A DNA stretch of 24,400 bases from LMUY01 sp964242925. GTDB lineage: Bacteria > Pseudomonadota > Alphaproteobacteria > Acetobacterales > Acetobacteraceae. The stretch is taken from positions 1 to 24,400 of the forward strand of contig CAXTBW010000066.1 of the NCBI GenBank assembly GCA_964242925.1, written 5' to 3'. The notes beneath the pieces are model-generated. The model did no database searches and was not told the origin of the DNA. It worked only from the letters and a program-made list of their open reading frames with translations. Positions within the stretch are counted from its first letter, which is position 1. Each line of letters opens with the position of its first letter. Made by a program: the position numbers and the translations under genes. Shown here one piece after another: positions 1-8,387 of this stretch.

Positions 1-339
1 CGCCTCCAGCACGTGCATGGTGCCGCGCAGGTTCACGTCGAAATCGTCCATCGGCGCGGCCATCGACGTCGTCACCGCCACCTGTCCGGCCAGGTGAAAC
101 ACCGCCGAACAACGCATCGTCACGTCCCGCACCGCGCCCTCATCCCGCACGTCCGCGACAACGGCGGAGATGCGGCGGGGATGGCGGCGGCGCAGCCATT
201 CGAGGTTGCGCGCCACGCCGGGCCGGGCCAACGCGTCGAACACCAGCACGTCCTGCCCGTCGCGCGCCAGCCGGTCGGCCAGGTTGGCGCCGATGAATCC
301 GGCGCCGCCGGTCACCAGCACCGGGCGGCTGCGAAGCAC
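1..339 (-). CDS. NAD-dependent epimerase/dehydratase, CDP-paratose 2-epimerase-like (N-terminal part, runs off window)
   Basis: Extended short-chain dehydrogenase acting on a nucleotide sugar in the cytoplasm. Only the first ~113 residues are in the window. Visible: the Rossmann NAD motif VTGGAGFIGANLADRL close to the N-terminus, then RPGVARNLEWLRRRHP and FHLAGQVAVTTSM. This combination resembles CDP-paratose/CDP-tyvelose 2-epimerases. I chose the GTG at 339-337 because GAGGGG (351-346) lies 6 nt upstream. An in-frame GTG at 357-355 forms a GTGA overlap with the stop of the preceding epimerase gene and is the alternative. Translational coupling to that gene is likely either way. The family is confident; the exact sugar substrate is inference, and another SDR epimerase of a polysaccharide cluster cannot be excluded. 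Confidence 0.85.
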   Translation of the reverse strand, partial: MLRSRPVLVTGGAGFIGANLADRLARDGQDVLVFDALARPGVARNLEWLRRRHPRRISAVVADVRDEGAVRDVTMRCSAVFHLAGQVAVTTSMAAPMDDFDVNLRGTMHVLEA

Positions 340-353
340 GGCGGGCCCCTCTG

Positions 354-1466
354 TCACGCGACCAGGCCCCGTTGCTCCAGCTCCTCGCGCGCGTGCGCCA
401 CCAAGTCGACCGCCTGCTGCCGGCGCACCCACTCGACCAACTCGCCCAGGCTGTCGTCGAAGCTGCGGCGCGGCTTGAAGCCCAGCACGCGGCCGGCGCG
501 GGTGATGTCGCCGAAGCAATGCCGCACGTCGCCGGTGCGCGCCTTGCCGACCACCTCCGGCTGCAGATGCGGCAAGCCCATGGCGCGAGCGATGGCGTCG
601 CCGACCTGCAGGATGCTGACGTCGCGGCCACTGCCGATGTTGAACACCTGGCCCGCCGCCTCCGGGTGCTCCAGCGCCAGCATGAAGGCGTTTGCCACGT
701 CATCCACGTGCACGAAGTCGCGCCGCTGCTCGCCGTCCTCGAACACCAGCGGCCGCTCGCGGTGCAACAGGCGGGAAGCGAAGATCGCCAGCACGCCGGT
801 GTAGGGGTTCGACAGCGCCTGGCCCGGCCCGTAGACGTTGAACAGCCGCAGCGCCACGCCCTCCATGCCGTACGCCGGCGCCACGGTGAGGGTCAGCCGC
901 TCCTGCGTATACTTGGTCAGCGCGTAAACGGACGCGAGGTCCGGCTGCTTCCACTCCGGCGTCGCCACGGGGCGCAGCGTCACGCCGTCCGCATCCACCG
1001 GGTCCCACCCGGCGCCAGGCGAGCGCGCCGGCCGCACGACGTTGCCGAGCACCTCGCCCGAAGCCGTCTGGTAAAGCCCTTCGCCGTAAATGCTCATGGA
1101 CGAGGCAACCACTACGCGCTGAACCGGATGGTCGATCAGCGCCTGGAACAACACGGCGGTGCCGACGTCGTTGACGCCGACGTAGCGCTCGATGGCGTAC
1201 ATGCTCTGCCCGACGCCGACCTCGGCCGCCAGGTGCACCACCTTGTCGACGCCCTGCACCGCCCGGGTCATGGCGGCCTGATCGCGCACGTCGGCCTGGA
1301 TTAGCTCGACATGCGCCAGCACCGGGTCGCGCGGCCCGCTGCGGTCGTGCACCTGCTCGATGAGGCTGTCGAGCACGCGGACCCGATAGCCGGCCTTCAG
1401 CAACGCCCGGGCGACGTGGCACCCAATGAACCCCGCACCGCCCGTGACCAGAACCCGACCCGTCAT
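354..1466 (-). CDS. NAD-dependent epimerase/dehydratase, dTDP-L-rhamnose 4-epimerase-like
   Basis: 370-residue extended SDR, complete. NAD-binding GGAGFIG lies at residues 9-15. The catalytic set is visible as Ser in ASSMSIYGEG (~122-123), Tyr181 and Lys185 in YALTK, and a downstream RRDFVHVDDVANA typical of sugar-nucleotide epimerases. The start VLVTGGAGFIGCHV plus VLDSLIEQVH and SMSIYGEG resemble dTDP-L-rhamnose 4-epimerase (WbiB type), which would supply 6-deoxytalose for surface glycans; this substrate is inference from resemblance. The segment at ~140-175 between the catalytic Ser and Tyr is long. The ATG at 1466 is preceded by a GGGGG run. The gene overlaps the next epimerase (GTGA), so the two are one transcript, probably a polysaccharide or glycoprotein sugar locus extending left of the window. 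Confidence 0.88.
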   Translation of the reverse strand: MTGRVLVTGGAGFIGCHVARALLKAGYRVRVLDSLIEQVHDRSGPRDPVLAHVELIQADVRDQAAMTRAVQGVDKVVHLAAEVGVGQSMYAIERYVGVNDVGTAVLFQALIDHPVQRVVVASSMSIYGEGLYQTASGEVLGNVVRPARSPGAGWDPVDADGVTLRPVATPEWKQPDLASVYALTKYTQERLTLTVAPAYGMEGVALRLFNVYGPGQALSNPYTGVLAIFASRLLHRERPLVFEDGEQRRDFVHVDDVANAFMLALEHPEAAGQVFNIGSGRDVSILQVGDAIARAMGLPHLQPEVVGKARTGDVRHCFGDITRAGRVLGFKPRRSFDDSLGELVEWVRRQQAVDLVAHAREELEQRGLVA

Positions 1467-1722
1467 GCGCCCCCAGTTCCCAATCGCCGCGACGACCTGC
1501 CGTGGCCGTTCACCCTACATCTTCCACATACATCCCGGAAGCGTGAACGTCGCGGGTCGAAAAGGGTTCGTCCCCGGCCGACAATGGCCCGTTAATGTCG
1601 CGCCGAGCCACTCGGACGGCCTGCCGCGACAAACCTCTGTGATACCGGCGCTTTCCGTTGTCCAGGACTCGCAACTTTCCTGCCTGCTCCATTCTAATTG
1701 CTGCACCGCCGAAGGACCGACG
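1467..1722. other. Divergent intergenic region between epimerase and RND operons
   Basis: 256 bases separating divergently transcribed genes. It must hold promoters for both directions, but I cannot identify a convincing -35/-10 pair on either strand. A small palindrome CCGAG-cca-CTCGG lies at 1603-1615. The plus-strand reading frame of the RND gene stays open upstream through this region, which in GC-rich DNA is not evidence of coding; no in-frame ribosome-binding site with recognisable protein sequence is seen. Confidence 0.5.
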
Positions 1723-4700
1723 ATGGGGCTAGTCAAGTTCGCGCTGAAGTTTCGCATTTCGGTCTACGTGCTGTCCTTGCTGATCATGCTGGGCGGCATC
1801 GGCGCGATCGTGACAATGCCGAAGGACGTGCTGCCGAACGTCGATATCCCGGTGGTCACGATCATCTGGACCTACACCGGCCTCGACACGCGCGAGATGG
1901 AGCAGCGCGTCACCACGTACACCGAGTTCTCGTTGTCCAACAACGTGAACGGCATCAAGAACATGGAGAGCGAGACGCTCTCCGGCGTAACCATCGAGAA
2001 GGTATACTTCCAGCCTGACGTCTCGATCGATCTCGCTATCGCGCAGGTTGTCGCGGCCACCAACTCCATTCGCGCCGTGCTGCCGCCCGGCATCCAGCCG
2101 CCCATCGTGGTGCGCTACAGCGCGTCCGCGGTGCCGGTGATTCAACTCGCGCTATCGTCGGACAAGGAGAGCGAACAGCAGCTGTACGATTACGGCCAGT
2201 ACCGCGTCCGCCAGGCCATCACCTCAACCCCCGGCGCCACGCTGCCATCGCCCTACGGCGGCAAAATGCGGGAGATCATGGTCGACCTCGACCTGCACGC
2301 GCTGCAGGGCCTCGGTCTGGCGCCGGTGGACGTGGTCAACGCGCTGACCGCACAGAACCTCACCTCGCCGAGCGGCCAGGCGAAGATCGGCAACATCCAG
2401 TATCCGATGGAGCTGAATGCGACGCCGACCGCGATCGCGGCGCTGAACCGCATCCCGCTCAAGGTCGTGAACGGTGTTCCGGTGCTGGTGCAGGACGTCG
2501 GCTACGTGCGCGATGGGTATGCCGTGCAGCAGAACATCGTCCGCAGCAATGGCAGCCGCGGCGCGCTGCTGACCGTGCTCAAGAATGGCAACGCCTCCAC
2601 CCTGACCGTCGTCAACACGGTCAAGAGCCTGCTGCCCGGCATCCGCGCCGCCGCGCCGCCTGACCTCAAGATCACGCCGCTGTTCGACCAGTCGGTGTTC
2701 GTCTCGAGCGCGATCGGCGACGTGCTGCGCGAGGGCACGATCGCCGCCGGGCTGACCGGGATGATGATCCTGCTGTTCCTCGGCTCGTGGCGGTCGACGC
2801 TGATCGTGCTGACGTCCATTCCGCTCTCCATCTTGGCCTCGCTGATCGTGCTGTCCGTGATCGGCGACACCCTCAACATCATGACCCTGGGCGGCCTCGC
2901 GCTGGCGGTCGGCATCTTGGTGGACGACGCGACGGTCGCCATCGAGAACACCTACCGGCTGATGGAGGAAGGCGCCGAGTTCCGCACCGCCGTGGTCGAG
3001 GGCGGCGCCGGGATCGCCAAGCCGGCGCTGATCTCCACGCTGTCGATATGCTGCGCCTTCGTCTCCGTGCTATTCCTGACCGACGCCGCCAAGTTCCTGT
3101 TCACCCCGCAGGCGCTGGCCGTGGTGTTCGCCATGCTGGCGTCCTACGGGCTGTCGCGCACGCTGGTGCCCGTGATGATCGACGTGCTCATCAAGTCCGA
3201 GCACGAGAAGCGCGAGCATAAATCGGACAAGAAGCCCGGCATTTTCGGCCGCATCCACGCCGGCTTCGAACGCGGGTTCGACCGGTTCCGCGGCGGCTAC
3301 ACCGCCCTGTTGCACGCCTCGGTGCACCGCCGCTGGGTCACGCTCGGCGTGGCGGGGACGGTCCTCGCCCTGGGCGGCGCGCTGTTCATGTTCGTGGGCG
3401 AGGACTATTTCCCGCAGATCGAGGCGTCCCAGTTGACCCTGCACGTGCGCGGCCGTTCGGGCCTGCGCATCGAGGAGACGGAGCGGCTGTTCCAGCAAGT
3501 CGAGGACACGATCCGCGAGCAGACGCCATCAACGGCCGGCATCCTGGACAACATCGGCCTGCCCGCCAGCAACTATAACCTGGCGTTCTCCGACGGCTCC
3601 ACCGTGGCGCTCAACGATGGCCAGATCCTGGTGTCGTTGAAGGACGACCACCCCTCCACGCTGGGCATCATGCGCAAGCTGCGCGTGGTCCTGCGGCAGC
3701 GTTTCCCGAGCGCCACCTTCTACTTCCAGCCGGCGGACATCATCACGCAGGTGCTCAACTTCGGCATTCCCGCGCCGATCGACGTGCAGGTGTCGGGCAA
3801 GGACCGCGAGAAGAACCTGCAGGTGGCGCAGGAATTGGTGCGGCGGCTGCGTCGCGTGCCGGGCGCGGTGGACGTGCATCTGCAGCAGATCGTCGACGCG
3901 CCCGAGTTCTTCGTCGACGTCGATCGCGTGCGCGCCTCCCAACTCGGCCTGACCGAGCAGCAGATCGCACAGGACCTGAACACGTCGCTGTCGTCCTCCT
4001 ACCAGGTGTCGCCGAACTTCTGGACCGACCCGGTCAGCGGCATCGCCTACCAATTCGCGGTGCAGACGCCGGAATACCGCACGGACTCGATGAGCGACAT
4101 CGAGAACACGCCGCTGCTGGTGTCCAACAACGGGGCCAGCGCGCCGAACCTGCTGTCCAACGTGTCCACCCTGACCCGGCGCGGCCTGCAGACGGTCGCC
4201 AATCACGAGAACACGCAGCCGACCTACGACGTTCTCGCCAACGTGCAGGACCGGCCGCTTGGCGGCATCGAGGCGGATCTGCAGCCGATCCTGAAGGACC
4301 TGCAGAAGATGCTGCCGCCGGGCGACAAGATCACCTTGCGCGGGCAAATCCTGTCTAAGGACGACGCGTTCAACCACATCGGACTTGGACTTTGCGTGGC
4401 GCTGATCGCGGTCTATCTGCTGATGGCAATCAACTACCAAAGTTGGGGCGACCCGTTGGTCGTCATCCTGGCGCTGCCGCTGGCGTTCTGCGGCATCTGC
4501 GCGAGCCTGTTCATCACCCAGACCACGCTGTCTATCCCATCGTTAATGGGCGCGATCATGAGTGTCGGCGTAGCGTCGGCCAACTCGATCCTGCTCGTAA
4601 CGTTTGCTCGGGAGCATCGGGAGGCGACCGGCTGCTCCGCCGTGGAAGCTGCGATCGAGGCTGGTGAAACGCGCTTGCGGCCCGTGTTGATGACGGCCGG

Positions 4701-4887
4701 CGCAATGTTCGTGGGGTTGATCCCGATGGCGCTTGGGTTGGGCGATGGCAGCGAGCAGAACGCCGCCCTGGCACGCGCCGTGCTTGGCGGCGTGGCCGTC
4801 GGGACCTGCTCCACCTTGCTATTCGTGCCGTTCCTATACGCAACGCTGCGCGGGGCCGCGGTCCAACCGCCGGAGGACTACGTATGA
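1723..4887 (+). CDS. RND-family efflux transporter permease (AcrB/MexF-like)
   Basis: 1054-residue inner-membrane proton-driven pump, the usual RND length. The start ATG at 1723 has GAAGGA 6 nt upstream and gives the classic N-terminus: a short amphipathic segment, TM1 (~13-30) and then MPKDVLPNVDIPVV. The internal duplication is clear: a second TM1-like segment with GEDYFPQIEAS near residues 550-570. The TM4 proton-relay pair is present as Asp401-Asp402 in GILVDDATVAIEN, and a TM11 Thr as T991 in RPVLMTAG. The TM10 position occupied by Lys940 in AcrB is Ala953 here (VASANSILLVTFA). The stop overlaps the start of the adaptor gene (ATGA), so the two are translationally coupled. No outer-membrane TolC-type gene is present, so the pump would borrow one from elsewhere. 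Substrate cannot be told. Confidence 0.93.
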   Translation: MGLVKFALKFRISVYVLSLLIMLGGIGAIVTMPKDVLPNVDIPVVTIIWTYTGLDTREMEQRVTTYTEFSLSNNVNGIKNMESETLSGVTIEKVYFQPDVSIDLAIAQVVAATNSIRAVLPPGIQPPIVVRYSASAVPVIQLALSSDKESEQQLYDYGQYRVRQAITSTPGATLPSPYGGKMREIMVDLDLHALQGLGLAPVDVVNALTAQNLTSPSGQAKIGNIQYPMELNATPTAIAALNRIPLKVVNGVPVLVQDVGYVRDGYAVQQNIVRSNGSRGALLTVLKNGNASTLTVVNTVKSLLPGIRAAAPPDLKITPLFDQSVFVSSAIGDVLREGTIAAGLTGMMILLFLGSWRSTLIVLTSIPLSILASLIVLSVIGDTLNIMTLGGLALAVGILVDDATVAIENTYRLMEEGAEFRTAVVEGGAGIAKPALISTLSICCAFVSVLFLTDAAKFLFTPQALAVVFAMLASYGLSRTLVPVMIDVLIKSEHEKREHKSDKKPGIFGRIHAGFERGFDRFRGGYTALLHASVHRRWVTLGVAGTVLALGGALFMFVGEDYFPQIEASQLTLHVRGRSGLRIEETERLFQQVEDTIREQTPSTAGILDNIGLPASNYNLAFSDGSTVALNDGQILVSLKDDHPSTLGIMRKLRVVLRQRFPSATFYFQPADIITQVLNFGIPAPIDVQVSGKDREKNLQVAQELVRRLRRVPGAVDVHLQQIVDAPEFFVDVDRVRASQLGLTEQQIAQDLNTSLSSSYQVSPNFWTDPVSGIAYQFAVQTPEYRTDSMSDIENTPLLVSNNGASAPNLLSNVSTLTRRGLQTVANHENTQPTYDVLANVQDRPLGGIEADLQPILKDLQKMLPPGDKITLRGQILSKDDAFNHIGLGLCVALIAVYLLMAINYQSWGDPLVVILALPLAFCGICASLFITQTTLSIPSLMGAIMSVGVASANSILLVTFAREHREATGCSAVEAAIEAGETRLRPVLMTAGAMFVGLIPMALGLGDGSEQNAALARAVLGGVAVGTCSTLLFVPFLYATLRGAAVQPPEDYV

Positions 4888-6215
4888 CGCAGGACGAAGG
4901 CCAAACAGAGACCAAGGACGCGCCGGACAAGAAGGACGATGCGCCGGCGAAGAAGGAAGTCGGGCGCGTTCCGCGGCTGCCGCTGATGATCGTGGCCCTG
5001 GTCGCGGTCGCGCTGCTCGGCTGGGGGGCATGGGGCCACTACAAGCAGAATGCGCAGGCCGCGGAGACGCAACGCGAGACGCAGGACTTCGTGCCGACGG
5101 TGCAGGTGGCGCAGGCCAAGCGCGAGGACGGTCCGGTGCCCTTCACGCTGCCCGGAACCGTCAGCGCGTTCGATCAATCGACCCTGTATGCGCGTGCGAC
5201 CGGCTACATCGCGGAGCGCAAGGTCGACATCGGCAGCCGCGTGAAGAAGGGCGACCTGCTCGTTCGCATATCGGCGCCGGACCTGGATCAGCAGTTGGCG
5301 CAGGCGAACGCGCAATTGGTGCAGACGCAGGCGGCCGTGGCGCAGGCCAACGCCGCGGTGGACCAGGCGGCGTCCAACACCCGGTTGGCGAACGTCACCA
5401 ATGGCCGCACGTCCGCGCTGGCGGAATTGGGTTGGGAGACGCGGCAGAACGCCGACAACACGCGCTTGGGCCTGGTCGGCTCGCAAGCAAGCCAACAGGG
5501 TGCGCTGGCGGCGGTGAAGGTGGCCCAGGCCAACTTGGCCGCGCAATACGCAACGGTGCAGCGGCTGGTGGAGCTGACGGGCTACGAGCGGGTCACGGCG
5601 CCGTTCGACGGCATCATCACCAGCCGCAGCGTCGACACCGGCGACTTGGTGAGCGCGGACAGCAACGGCGCCGGCAACGTCCTGTTCACCCTCGCGCGCG
5701 ATAGCGTCGTGCGCGTGCAGGTCAGCGTTCCGCAGAGCGGCGCCATCGGCATCCAGGACGGGCTGAAGGCGAAGGTGATGGTCGCGGAGATGCCGGGCCG
5801 GGTGTTCACCGGCACGGTCAACCGCAGCGCCGTGGCGCTGGTGCAGGCCTCGCGCACCATGCAGGCGGAGGTCGACGTGCCGAACGAAGACGGATCGCTG
5901 CGGCCCGGACTGTATGTGACCGTCGAGATCGACATCCCGCGCACCGCGCCGGGGGTTACTATTCCGGCCGAAGCGTTGATGTTCAACGGCCAAGGCCTGC
6001 GAGTGGCGGCAGTTGGGGCGGATGGTGTCGTGCACATGCGCGACGTTTCGGTGTACCGGGATTTCGGCACCAAGATCGAGTTGCGCAGCGGACTGAACGG
6101 GGGCGAAAACGTCATTGTCAACCCGCCGATCAGCCTCGAGGACGGCGGCAAGGTTCAGGTGCCGCCGCCCGAAGCGCCCAAGCCGGGCGGCCAGCAAACC
6201 GCGCAACGCACGTGA
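4884..6215 (+). CDS. RND efflux periplasmic adaptor subunit (HlyD/AcrA family)
   Basis: 443-residue membrane-fusion protein joining the RND permease to an outer-membrane channel. A charged, Lys/Asp-rich cytoplasmic N-terminus (1-30) precedes one membrane anchor (~32-50, LPLMIVALVAVALLGWGAW). There is no lipobox cysteine, so it is anchored by the helix. A lipoyl-like half motif (GYIAERKVDIGSRVKKGDLL) precedes an Ala/Gln-rich coiled-coil hairpin (~135-225). The second lipoyl half follows (YERVTAPFDGIITSRSVDTG), then beta-barrel segments and a Pro-rich tail. The start ATG overlaps the permease stop by 4 nt. The gene order permease-adaptor is the reverse of acrAB, but such order occurs in other RND operons. 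Confidence 0.92.
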   Translation: MTQDEGQTETKDAPDKKDDAPAKKEVGRVPRLPLMIVALVAVALLGWGAWGHYKQNAQAAETQRETQDFVPTVQVAQAKREDGPVPFTLPGTVSAFDQSTLYARATGYIAERKVDIGSRVKKGDLLVRISAPDLDQQLAQANAQLVQTQAAVAQANAAVDQAASNTRLANVTNGRTSALAELGWETRQNADNTRLGLVGSQASQQGALAAVKVAQANLAAQYATVQRLVELTGYERVTAPFDGIITSRSVDTGDLVSADSNGAGNVLFTLARDSVVRVQVSVPQSGAIGIQDGLKAKVMVAEMPGRVFTGTVNRSAVALVQASRTMQAEVDVPNEDGSLRPGLYVTVEIDIPRTAPGVTIPAEALMFNGQGLRVAAVGADGVVHMRDVSVYRDFGTKIELRSGLNGGENVIVNPPISLEDGGKVQVPPPEAPKPGGQQTAQRT

Positions 6216-6222
6216 CGTCTTG

Positions 6223-6247
6223 GCCGCACTGGCGCGCCAGCGGCGGC
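6223..6247 (+). terminator. GC-rich hairpin after the RND operon
   Basis: A perfect 12-bp palindrome CTGGCGCGCCAG (6229-6240) is flanked by GCCGC/GCGGC, giving an extended stem with small bulges. It lies 8 nt after the adaptor stop codon. There is no following T-run, so it is at best a weak or 3'-stabilising structure. Confidence 0.35.
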
Positions 6248-6290
6248 TAGCGCAAACTCCGTCCGCTTAAGAATTGAGGGGAGTGTTTCG

Positions 6291-6710
6291 ATGACTCGCA
6301 CCGCTTTGCTTGCCACCGCTTTCGTCACCCTGCTCGCCGGGGGGGCCCAGGCCGAAATGGTCAAGTTCCACGGCGCCATGACGACCGGCGCCGAGGTCCC
6401 GCCGAAGACCACCGACGGCAAGGGCACAGTCGACGCCACGCTCGACACGACGACCAAGATGCTGACCTATGATGTGACGTATTCCGGCCTGACCGGCCCG
6501 GCGACCGCCGCGCACCTGCACGGCCCGGCCGCGCCCGGCGCCAATGCCGGCGTGCTGGTTCCATTCAGCGCGCCGCTCACCAGCCCGATCCACGGCACCG
6601 CCACCCTGACCGACGCGCAAATCGCCGATCTGACGGCGGGTAGGATGTATGCGAATGTGCACACCGCCGCCAACCCCGGCGGCGAAATTCGCGGCCAGCT
6701 GACGAAGTAG
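6291..6710 (+). CDS. Secreted CHRD-domain protein
   Basis: 139 residues. An N-terminal signal peptide (1-21, hydrophobic core ending AGGAQA) suggests export to the periplasm or beyond. The rest is a single CHRD (chordin) domain: GAMTTGAEVPP near residue 28, a beta-rich middle, AAHLHGPA with the conserved His pair (~75-78), ANVHTAANPGGEIRGQ (~121-136) at the end. The molecular role of bacterial CHRD proteins is not established. A good ribosome-binding site (GAGGGGAG) precedes the ATG. The gene stands alone between the RND pair and the peptide importer, bounded by hairpins on both sides, so it is probably a single-gene transcript. Confidence 0.85.
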   Translation: MTRTALLATAFVTLLAGGAQAEMVKFHGAMTTGAEVPPKTTDGKGTVDATLDTTTKMLTYDVTYSGLTGPATAAHLHGPAAPGANAGVLVPFSAPLTSPIHGTATLTDAQIADLTAGRMYANVHTAANPGGEIRGQLTK

Positions 6711-6717
6711 CCGCATT

Positions 6718-6743
6718 CGCCCGCCCCGCGCGCGGGGCGGGCG
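6718..6743 (+). terminator. Perfect 13-bp inverted repeat, terminator-like
   Basis: CGCCCGCCCCGCG is followed directly by its exact reverse complement, 7 nt after the CHRD stop codon and 8 nt before the next ATG. The stem is entirely G/C, with no T-run following. It may end or stabilise the CHRD mRNA, but it also occupies the leader of the substrate-binding protein gene. Confidence 0.45.
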
Positions 6744-6751
6744 TCACGCCC

Positions 6752-8266
6752 ATGAAGCTCACTCGACGCGCCCTCGCCGCCGCCCCCGCCCTTCTGCTGG
6801 GAAGACAAGCCGCCGCGCAGACGCGCACGCGTTACACGGCGCGCATCGACAAGGACCTCGCCAACCTCGACCCGGCGTTTCGCGTCAGCCCGCAGGATGG
6901 CAGCGTCACTTGGGCGCTGTATCAGAAGCTCATCCGGTTCAAGCCCGGCAGCATCGATTGGGAACTGGACGCCGCGGAAAGCATCCGCCAGGCCAGCGAC
7001 ACGGTGGTGGAGTTCACGTTGCGGCCGGGTCAGATCTTCACCGGCGGTTACGGCGCGATGACCGCGGATGACGTGAAATACTCGTTCGAACGCATCGCCA
7101 GGGGCGCTAAGGAGTCGCCTTACAAATCCGATTGGGTGAACCTCGACCAAGTGGACGTCACCGGCCCGCTCACCGGCCGCATCGTGATGAAGCAGCCGAC
7201 GGCGTATCTGTGGACGATCTCGCTGCCCGACGGATCCGGCTGCATCGTCAGCCGCGCCGCCGCGGAGAAATTGGGCGACGCGCTCGCGCTTTCGCCGGCC
7301 GGTTCCGGCCCATACCGGCTGGCGAGCCTGGACCCCAAGCGGCGGGCGGTGCTGGAGCCAAATCCGGACTACGCCGGGCCGCATCGCCCGGCCTGGACGC
7401 AGATCGCCGTGCGCGTGGTGCCCGACCCGAAAACAGCCGAGCTGGCGTTCCGCGCCGGCGAGCTGGACTTCACCGAGCTGACGCCCTCCACGGTGACATC
7501 GCTGCGCAATGCGCCCGGGACCAAGATCGAGCAGTCGCCAGGGCTGCGGTTCATTTGGGTTTCGCTGAACGTGGAAAAGAAGCCGCTGGACGATCCGCGC
7601 GTGCGCCGTGCGATCGCGATGGGGCTGGACGTGAACCAGATGGTGCTGGCCGGCTACAACGGCCTGGCGCCGGTCGCGCGCGCGCTGATCCAGCCCCAGG
7701 TGCTCGGCTACTGGAAGGACGCGCCTACGCCGAAGCGCGATGTCGAAGGCGCGCGCAAGCTGCTGGCCGAGGCGGGCGTTGTCCGGCCGAAGCTGCGGCT
7801 GACCCTGCTGAACCAGCCCGCGTTCCAGACCATGGGCCTGGTGGCGCAGGCGCAGCTGAAGGAGGTTGGCATCGACCTCGAATTGGACGTGCGCGATGGC
7901 GGAACCTACTGGTCGTCCGGCAAGGGGGATGCGGGGCGGCAGATCGACCTCGTGCTGCAGCGGTTCAACGGCAAGCTGGATCCTAATTTCAACACGCAGT
8001 GGTTCACCTCGGACCAGGTCGGCGCGTGGAACTGGGCCCGCTGGCGCTCCCCCGAGTTCGACCGGCTGAACGCGCAGGCCGGGACCGAGCTGGACGCCGC
8101 CAAGCGGGCCGACCTGATCGTGCAGTGCCAGAAGCTGATGGCGGACTCCGGCGCGTTCGTATGGCTGACCTACGACGTGGACCTGTTCGCGTCCAAGGCG
8201 TGGCTGACGCCCGCGGTGATGCCGACCGGCAGCGACTGGCAGCTGTCGCAGTTCACCACCGCTTGA
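6752..8266 (+). CDS. ABC transporter substrate-binding protein, family 5 (peptide/nickel/Opp-Dpp type)
   Basis: 504-residue periplasmic binding protein, the usual length of the family. The N-terminus MKLTRRALAAAPALL with cleavage after ~AAAQ (residue 23) is a signal peptide; the Arg pair before the hydrophobic stretch hints at Tat export but is not a full twin-Arg motif. Family 5 features: DLANLDPAF near the mature start, MTADDVKYSFERIARG (~109-124), a hinge-region ARKLLAEAGV, and lobe sequence FRAGELDFTELTP. It leads a five-gene operon with two permeases and two ATPases, so the importer is complete. Ligand (oligopeptide, dipeptide, metal chelate, opine) cannot be told from sequence. A composite palindromic repeat lies between this gene and the first permease. 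Confidence 0.92.
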   Translation: MKLTRRALAAAPALLLGRQAAAQTRTRYTARIDKDLANLDPAFRVSPQDGSVTWALYQKLIRFKPGSIDWELDAAESIRQASDTVVEFTLRPGQIFTGGYGAMTADDVKYSFERIARGAKESPYKSDWVNLDQVDVTGPLTGRIVMKQPTAYLWTISLPDGSGCIVSRAAAEKLGDALALSPAGSGPYRLASLDPKRRAVLEPNPDYAGPHRPAWTQIAVRVVPDPKTAELAFRAGELDFTELTPSTVTSLRNAPGTKIEQSPGLRFIWVSLNVEKKPLDDPRVRRAIAMGLDVNQMVLAGYNGLAPVARALIQPQVLGYWKDAPTPKRDVEGARKLLAEAGVVRPKLRLTLLNQPAFQTMGLVAQAQLKEVGIDLELDVRDGGTYWSSGKGDAGRQIDLVLQRFNGKLDPNFNTQWFTSDQVGAWNWARWRSPEFDRLNAQAGTELDAAKRADLIVQCQKLMADSGAFVWLTYDVDLFASKAWLTPAVMPTGSDWQLSQFTTA

Positions 8267-8279
8267 CGTCACAACGCTG

Positions 8280-8387
8280 CTCCCTCTCCCGCCTGCGAGA
8301 GAGGGTCGGGGTGAGGGGACCCCCGCGTGAGACGGTGCGCGTTGCCCCCTCGCCCAACCCTCTCCCGCAAGCGGGAGAGGGCTTTTG
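8280..8387 (+). repeat. Composite palindromic repeat, CCCTCTCCC type, copy A
   Basis: Two inverted arms: 8280-8318 (CTCCCTCTCCC...GGGTCGGGGTGAGGGG) and 8345-8381 (CCCCCTCGCCCAACCC...GGGAGAGGG). Each arm folds on itself, and the arms pair with each other. The right arm holds a perfect 11-bp stem, 8358-8368 with 8371-8381, loop AA, followed by CTTTT. A related copy is at 15581-15692. The element fills the gap between the binding-protein and permease genes, and its right end supplies the GGGAGAGG Shine-Dalgarno of the TTG-initiated permease. Confidence 0.85.
8358..8386 (+). terminator. Intrinsic-terminator-like hairpin inside repeat copy A
   Basis: CCCTCTCCCGC-AA-GCGGGAGAGGG followed by CTTTT, directly before and overlapping the permease start codon at 8385. 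Because essential permease genes follow, it is more likely a partial terminator, an mRNA 3'-end stabiliser for the binding-protein message, or a structure that hides the permease ribosome-binding site, than a complete stop. Confidence 0.5.

Noticed and set aside
1426..1722. Open in-frame extension upstream of the RND permease start
   Set aside because: No recognisable protein sequence, and the ATG at 1723 has a good ribosome-binding site and gives the standard RND N-terminus. Open frames persist by chance at this GC content.
8280..8387. Possible CRISPR or insertion-sequence end
   Set aside because: Only one inverted pair of arms with no regular spacers, no transposase and no evident target-site duplication; it matches a dispersed REP-type element instead.
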